DNA of 64,000 nucleotides from assembly GCF_010389155.1 (NCBI RefSeq), contig NC_057769.1:33031548-33095547 (forward strand), given 5' to 3'. Positions 57,188 to 64,000 of the stretch are shown here, in pieces. Position 1 is the first letter of the stretch, and each line of letters starts with the position of its first letter. The translations under genes were made by a program, and so were the position numbers. Origin of the DNA: Erigeron canadensis (lineage: Eukaryota > Streptophyta > Magnoliopsida > Asterales > Asteraceae). Below the pieces are notes generated by a model. The model did not search any database and was not told the origin of the DNA. It worked only from the letters and a program-made list of their open reading frames with translations.

Positions 57188-58975
57188 AACTTCAGAGAAG
57201 TGGTAAATATTAAATCAAATAAATACTCCCTCTGTAATTTTCAAAAAAATAAAATAATTAAATAACTCGGTAATATTTTAACCCACTTACAACGTTGTTT
57301 TTGGCAACAAACGTCGTTTTTAACCCACTTACCGCTTTGATTTTGCTTTCATATATCATACCACAACACGATTATGTTCAGAGTCAGGGTTCTATTTGGG
57401 TCCACTAGTTATTTTAACTTTTTTTTTTCATGATCATATTTTAATATGGCTCCTGATTTAAGGAAAAAAATATATAAGGAAAAAAAAAGACATATAAGGA
57501 AAAAAATAAATATATAAATAGATAGATATATAAGGGGGAAAAAAAAGAAAACAAGATCTAGCACAAAATAGCAAGTAGCTTTGTTTCCTTATCTTCTCCA
57601 ACCAGCCAAGTCTACTTAAGCTCCACTCATTTATCCACTCATTTCCTCCATATTACTCGTAAATTTCTTTAACTCCAACATGTGTTGTCCTTGTTAGAGA
57701 TCTTATTTGCTGAACAAACTTAAATCCTCCATAAGGAACCTCTATTACCTATTTTGTAAGTCAATAAGGTGCGGCAAAGTGAGTAACACCCGATACTACT
57801 GTCTTCCACGCAGGTGCGTGCCTAAATGAGGGGCAAAGGGGGGCTAATGCCCCCTTCAAAATTCAAAATTTGTTATATATTTTTAAATTTCTGATGGATT
57901 TTAAAAATTATCTTATAGATTTTTAACATTTTGCCACCTTTTAGATTTATATTTCATGGATTTTTTAATTTTGTCCTCTACGAGATTTTTTTTCTGGTAC
58001 CACCTCTGCTTCCACGTGTTATGATTTCTAATAAATAATAATACTGTTTACGACCGTTAATGTGGGAGATTGAGATGTAAACAATTACCTCTACTTAAGT
58101 ACTTAACGTAGCGATACCGCTTTCGGTTTCTCCTTAAGATACTTGATGTAGAGATGTTAACTACTAACTACTAATTTGATGTTAAAAAAAAACTTATATA
58201 TTCATAAAGGTGAGAAATAAACCCATGAGATAGAAAAAAAGCCAAAAAGGTCCCGTTAACTACTTGATCTGATCTGAACGGTGAGATTCACATGGGTTAA
58301 ATGAATAGCAAATGTTAAAATTTTGTTTACAACGGTAAATTTCAAAGGCAATAGGATAGCTCTATACTAAAAAACATGTTATTGAGAGGATGGTGAACGG
58401 AAATGTAAACGGTGTGATCAAAGAGATTCTATATTTTTGATGGCCCAAAATGGGTAGCAATGATGAGAGCCAAAATACGGCGCGGAAATCATGTCACGTG
58501 ACCATACGCACCACTTTATTGTGATATGATATGCAACTAGATTTGAATCCCGCGTAAAACTCGAGCTTTTTGATATAAACTTTTCTATTTATTTTCGATT
58601 AGGTGATAAAAATGACACTCGTAAAATTAGAATTTGTATATGGAGAACCATGGTTGAAGAGGTTTAGCGGAATTTTGACAATTGCTTAAGTTTATGGTGA
58701 TTGTTGTTTTTATATGTGTAGTTATACCCCAACTTATCCTTCTTTATTTGTTAACGTAAAAAGACGGCTTATAATTTTGTATCCGACACCTATTTTGTTT
58801 GTATTTAAACTGTTTATCTTTCTTTACATGCTAAGGACATTACATTGTTATTTTACAAAATTAACATATGCTCAAGTAATTTGACATAATTATAAGCCGT
58901 CAAAAAAACCCCGTCTTTATTTACTAAGTTTTTTTAACAAAACTGATTATGTATACCTTTTTTTGATTACACCTA
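57188..58975. other. AT-rich intergenic DNA
   Basis: 57470-57555 is a simple 'ataaggaaaaaa' repeat. 57800-58000 (aaaggggggctaatgccccc) looks like transposon residue, seen also near 47040. No gene supported. Confidence 0.5.
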
Positions 58976-59728
58976 TCTCTTATATAAATAAAAGAGGATT
59001 GTTTCTAGAAGTTTTTTTTAAAAAAAAATCTTATGTGTCAAGTTCATATTATTTCTTACAAGGGTTTAAAAAATTATGACATCATAAATCATGAATCATT
59101 TTGATTTTTCTTTTCTTTAGATTTTTGTAGAATTTGATTTAATTTGGAAACCAAATCTTCCTCCTACAAATTCCATGCCAAGATTTTCACTTATAGTTAT
59201 TAACTATTATCATTATGCTAATATTATTATTAGTAATATAAAGTTATAGTTTATTTTAATTTGTAGCTTAATTATTATTATTTTTTAATTTTAGCTTAAC
59301 TAAGGAAATATAATTATGAATTCGTGTGTATTTTATAAGATTTTTAGCTTTAATAATGATTTTTCTTAAACAGTATTATAATAATTTTCATAATTTTTTT
59401 TATTATTATTTCTTGAATTTGAAGATGTTGAGCAAATGAAAAGTTGATTGTATAATATCTATTAAAAGCTTTAAATACATTAATATGTTTATAACTTTTT
59501 TTTTCCCATTCTTATGTATTATTTTATCAGTTTCTCTCATATATGTGAAATATATCAATGCGAAACTACTTTATTGCACCGTGTTCAATTATTGCATTCT
59601 TTGATTAAGTATATTTCATATATAAAAATTAAACAAATATGCAATTATTCCTTTACTAAGCATTATTGAATTTTGACTAGCAAAAATTGTATTAAAATGC
59701 ACGGGTTGAACCCGGGTTATTTAGCTAG
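58976..59728 (+). mobile_element. Non-autonomous Helitron
   Basis: It starts TCTCTTATATAAATAAAAG after an A (58975). The 3' end has the hairpin CGGGTT-G-AACCCG (59702-59714) and CTAG (59725-59728) before T. 753 bp, AT-rich, no coding. The best-formed Helitron in the window. Confidence 0.78.
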
Positions 59729-59803
59729 TAAAGTTATAAAACTGATTATGTATAATTTGACATAATAAAACTGATGGTTGGGCCAAAAATATATACTTTT
59801 TAA

Positions 59804-60755
59804 GGAGTTTCTACTATGTGCCCCCTAGGCACATGATATAAATTATTTAATCTTTGTTGTTTTCCATAAATAAAACATCATTAATACTTCTAATTTTTTA
59901 TTTTTCCAGTTGGTTCTAATTTTACCCTTTCTTGATTTAGGCAACTATCTATGTACTTCTAGTTGACTTTCCAATGATTTAGCCGATCTCTATTACATAT
60001 TCTAATTTTCTTGATTTAAGTCATACAAATTGAAATAGGTGAATGATTGTATCTATATTTTTCTAGTTAAATGTACAAGATAAAAACTAAGCACATAATA
60101 TCTCAATAATAACTTTCAATTGCTTGTTCGTTGATAAAAAAATCTAACAATAAAATTCAGAAATAAAAATTTAACAGTTAACACATTAATACTTCAAAGA
60201 GAAAATGAGATTTAAATCTTGATTCTCCAACATGGTTTTCTTTTTCTTAGCAGCTCGTATTGAAGTAGCATCTTCATTCCCAATTTTTTTTTTTTTGGTG
60301 GACATTTAATGAAAATAGATGGTTTTTACTCATGTTTTTGAAAATTTAAAATGAATTCAAACTAACTGCACACATTGGTTTAAGAAAACAAAAAAATAAT
60401 AGACTTTATAGTTGACTCTATAAAACAAAAGGAGGGAAAAAACTGTAAAAGTTTAATTTGTAAAACTCAATTAGCAAAGGACACCAAAATTTACGTAAAC
60501 TATTTGACAAATGAGAGAGCTTATTTTAGCAAAAATTTTGGTGTAGTTATTGGCTTCAGATGAAAAAAAAACTGCAATGTCAATTAGAATAAAAAGATAG
60601 TATACGTAGTTACTAGCCTAAATCAAGAAAAGGGTAAAATTGGAACAAAGAGGAAAAAGAAAAAATTAGAAGTATTAATGATGTTTTATTTATGGAAAAC
60701 AATAAAGATTAATTAATTTATATCATGTGTCTAGGGGCACATAGTAGAAAATCTC
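59804..60755. mobile_element. Mutator-like MITE with 10-bp target duplication
   Basis: 952 bp with inverted termini of about 150 bp (GGAGTTTCTACTATGTGCCC on the left, GAGATTTTCTACTATGTGCC as the reverse complement of the right). TACTTTTTAA flanks it exactly at 59794-59803 and 60756-60765. No transposase. Confidence 0.88.
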
Positions 60756-60765
60756 TACTTTTTAA

Positions 60766-61329
60766 TAGCGTATAATATCAATATTACACAAATATAACAA
60801 GTAAATAAACGTCCACTGTCTTTGTTTTTTAGACAAATAAGAGTCCATTTTCTAAAATTTATATTAGATCATCACATCAAAATTTTTTATCATTCACATG
60901 TTCTTTACTTTATTGTAGACGGTTAGAGTTAAATTTAAAAAAAAAAAATTACTTATTCCGGCCTCAAGTGAGTCTCTGTTTAAAACTTCCGTCGTGTTTT
61001 GACACACTCCTCTTCCACGTAACTTTCATGAATATTGAACATATCAAACTTGTAATACCTGCCATTTGAGTTGGTAAATGTTACGGGACTAATAAATCGG
61101 AATAAGTCAAATTTTGAGCTAAGTGAACTTTGGTGAATAAAATTTAGGCATGCGAATAGTTACTGGAAACGTTTTCAATATATAGTTATTGCGTGAACAA
61201 AATATTTGAACGAGTCTAGAGTCATAAAATTTAGCTAAACGAATCATTTTTCGGGAAAATTAGAGCTAGCCGCGAGAGTGTTTTGGTGCAAACAAAACCC
61301 ATCCACCAATTCTTTCCCTTCTCCCAATA
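60766..61329. other. AT-rich intergenic DNA, no gene seen
   Basis: No supported exon, RNA or repeat boundary. Confidence 0.5.
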
Positions 61330-61614
61330 TCTATATTTATATTTACACTATATTATAAAGCAAATAGGATTTTATTAAATTTTAAATTTCAACTTTTAAC
61401 AATTAAATTTCAACAATTTATCAAAATCACATTATATAAATAGCCTAAACTACTCGCCGCTGACTACCACCAATAATTGCTCACCACTACCGCCGCTACA
61501 ACCAATCGTCGCGCACCACCATTACCCGCGCCATCACCCACCGCCATTACATTGCCACCACATCCGGCACCCCACCGTCGTTGTCATTACTCCGTCTCAT
61601 CACACGGGTTCTAG
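61330..61614 (+). mobile_element. Short non-autonomous Helitron-like element
   Basis: It starts TCTATATTTATATTTACAC after A. The interior is CACCACCGCC-rich, and it ends CACACGGGTTCTAG (CTAG 61611-61614) before T. Similar in plan to 2477-2745. A related 5'-only fragment with the same CCGTCG-rich interior follows at 61744-61950. Confidence 0.5.
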
Positions 61615-64000
61615 TAATCCATAAATAAGGTGTCTTAAAACTTTGAATGTTTTCAAAATTTACGGGCAACCCCTTTCTCTTTCTAAAAAATGTCTTGGCG
61701 TTTTTTATTTTGTCATTTGACTTCATTCACTCCATTATACATTTCTATCTAATATACTTATAAAACCTTTTTATAAAATAAATTGCAAAATAAATCCCCA
61801 TTTCTTAGAATAAATACACACCCCTTGTTATAATATCAATTACTTTTTTACATTTAATAAACACACCACCACTGGTCATCATTAACGTGGTCGTCACGGC
61901 CACCGTCGTCGCTACCATTGCTGCCACACCGTAGCTGCAACCATATCATAGTTGCATCCTGGAAACATCCTTCTAATCAATTATAAATGTATACTACGCA
62001 TTAATATTATATCTCTACACATCCCTACTCATCTCCCGTATTTTGTAACATTGACCATCCATGCATAATTCATATAACTTCAAGAAACCTATGCGATTAC
62101 ATTACAATTACAAACCATATAGTTTCAATAAAAACTGTTCATCAAGTTATTGTGCAAAAGTTTTATTTATAAAAGTTATGGAATAAGCTTTTATTCCAAT
62201 AGTAAAAACCATTTAAAAGACTTTTTTTTAACCAAAAAAATCATTACTTAGCAAATATATAGATGAGAGAGAGTGTTTACTTTCATATCTACTCCAATGG
62301 TAAAAAACCTTTTGAAGACTTTTTTTTTTATTTTTTACCAAAAAAAGGCTTTTGATTAAGTTATCGTTGGAGTAAGCTTTCACACTCTTGGATACTATAG
62401 TTGTTATTACAATTACATTACAAACCATATCTACAGTCTATTATTTATCCATAATACAAAAAAGATTTAAAAAATAGTATGTGAGGGGCTTTTCATTTGG
62501 ATATGTACGTGACAACTCCCACAATTACTTTTCCCATATATATGTAAGGAGGAAGTGAAGATGGTGTTGTTACACACTTAAATTGGGTAAAATTCCTCTC
62601 ACAAATTAATTTTTTAATCTATAAAAAACATGAGAGCCAATTATTTATTCATTATAAGCACCACCTACACTTTTTTCATTTATAATTTACTTCTTTGAAT
62701 AACGTAATGTGATCAGTAATCACTTGTTAAAAATCTTTACTTACCAAAAAAATGTAAGAAGTAAACTTCATTTAAAGAAAGCAATGTGAAAAAGGAAGAA
62801 AAAGGGAGGAGGACCACCTTGAACTTTTTCACTATGGATTAGTCGACCGTGTTTTTTCCACACTACCAGGGCACCGCGGTTGTAATGGAACGACACAAGG
62901 TTGCCGGAATCGTTTCTTTCAGTGTCACAACACCTTATCCCGTTACAAACATTCTTATTCTCTGCAAGAATACAAATCCATCGGTCATGAGAGCCTTAAA
63001 GCAATGGTCACGTGCCAGGTCATTTAAATTCGACCAATCGAGCATCCATGCAGTCTTGTTGTTTGTTTGTGGCCCAATGTTCAAATTAGGCCCATCATTG
63101 GCATCAGCCCAAGTGACCCCGATGTCGTTTTTTATAAATATACCCCTCAAAAATCAAGTTTGAATCTTGACCTTTAATTTTAATCTAATGGTTGAGATCT
63201 CTTTAACTTTACCTATAAAGTTCAATGAACTTAGAAGATTCTTATCCTCGTAACTCTTCTTAAAACCAAAATGAATACAAGCTTAATTTTGTTTGTGTTC
63301 ATTCCTTAAAAGTTTTTTTTAAAAGGTCAACTTAGACAATGTCGATTGCTGGGTACGTTGTACGCAACGCCCCAATGGCTAAAGGTGCACACTAATCCAG
63401 CCCAGACACACGAAGTATCTAGTCCACTTAACTTTACGTCCCGGGAAACACCCACCGCCCAAAAGACCACTAGTAGTAAAATCCGGTTGCTCTTATCGAT
63501 ATCTAAACATTAATCTCTATTCATTTTCATTCGTTTATGTTTCGTGAATGACACGAACGAACTACATATAAACTAATACATAGGTAGAAATTTTACTAGT
63601 AAATTGAATATTGGGCAAATTTTACAAGGCTGGATATGAAAATGTTGTTTTCATTTATTAGTTACCAATAATTCATTGAGGGTATTTGTGTACTTTTTCT
63701 TTGAGTGAGAGTTCTAAATGCTTTCCACATGACATCACAACTCATTTATGATAGATTTACTATCATCCGTTTTATGCGGGGTTCAATAATTAAGAAAGAC
63801 ATTCATCAGAGAAAAACACGAATTAATATAAGCATCATAGATTATAACTGACTACGGGATGTGGCCGATGTAAAGAAGGATTTTATCGATTAGGTGGTGA
63901 TTGGTGAACAGAGGGACATTCTCCAGGTCATTGAACCGAAAAAATCAAATCAAAACACCAGTTTTGTGTGGTTCAGTAGAGTTCTTGATATCAATATCTA
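61615..64000. other. Intergenic DNA with repeat remnants
   Basis: 61744-61950 is a Helitron-like fragment. 62960-63115 is the partner of 45540-45740. 63150-63245 resembles half of the MITE at 7098-7285 (gatctctttaactttacc, ttcaatgaactt, agattct). 62104-62120 and 62407-62428 are a short direct repeat (acaattac...aaaccatat) around T-rich sequence. No gene supported. Confidence 0.5.

Noticed and set aside
63340..63480. GC-richer stretch near 63.4 kb as a possible gene
   Set aside because: Frames are short and closed on both strands; no splice-consistent reading found.

Overview
This is plant nuclear DNA, very probably from a eudicot and most likely Asteraceae (inferred from the F-box/DUF295 gene type, the LTR families and the many small Helitrons; not proven). 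It is AT-rich, its exons are short and separated by GT...AG introns, and nearly every boundary I could resolve belongs to a transposable element. I see no operon, CRISPR array, phage or other prokaryotic feature.

Layout. 1-5900: AT-rich intergenic DNA with one short Helitron-like element. 5900-7980: a small repeat-rich ORF on the minus strand with a duplicated TATA promoter, a tRNA-Lys-like gene, a MITE with a perfect 9-bp target duplication, and a tRNA remnant. 8300-10215: two broken copies of a BAHD acyltransferase gene on the minus strand, the larger one cut at its 5' side by a 1.48-kb solo LTR (10319-11794). 13.8-15.1 kb: a tRNA-derived SINE, a perfect palindrome and a hairpin. 16.0-19.9 kb: a four-exon gene of the plant 'putative transposase, gypsy type' kind with its own TATA box, carrying one nonsense codon and one frameshift. 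20-24 kb: a Helitron and an unrecognised multi-exon gene remnant.

24.46-45.24 kb is the most informative part. One minus-strand F-box/DUF295 gene has been split by a Copia retrotransposon (25143-42713). The Copia element was in turn invaded by a young Tekay-like chromovirus (Ty3/gypsy) in the arrangement LTR-internal-LTR-partial internal (30763-41561), and its own 3' LTR received another 1.49-kb solo LTR (25830-27323, perfect AAGAT duplication). The same F-box gene also carries a 1.2-kb Mutator-like element inside an intron (42955-44167). Both outer junctions on the right side show deletions.

45-64 kb: a second small broken F-box gene (47673-48489), a Helitron with a nested MITE, a 2.48-kb solo LTR with perfect GTAGT duplication that shares an internal motif with the chromovirus LTR, a large inverted duplication (54.1-55.4 kb), a decapeptide-coding minisatellite (55.8-56.7 kb), another Helitron, a Mutator-like MITE with a 10-bp duplication, and more short Helitron-like elements.

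What the parts do together: this is a TE-dominated gene graveyard. The strongest candidate for something not yet described is the 1.48-kb solo-LTR family. Its two copies carry the same architecture of paired short palindromes upstream of the promoter, but built from entirely different sequence motifs (ACTGCG-A-CGCAGT in one, TAACGGCCGTTA in the other).
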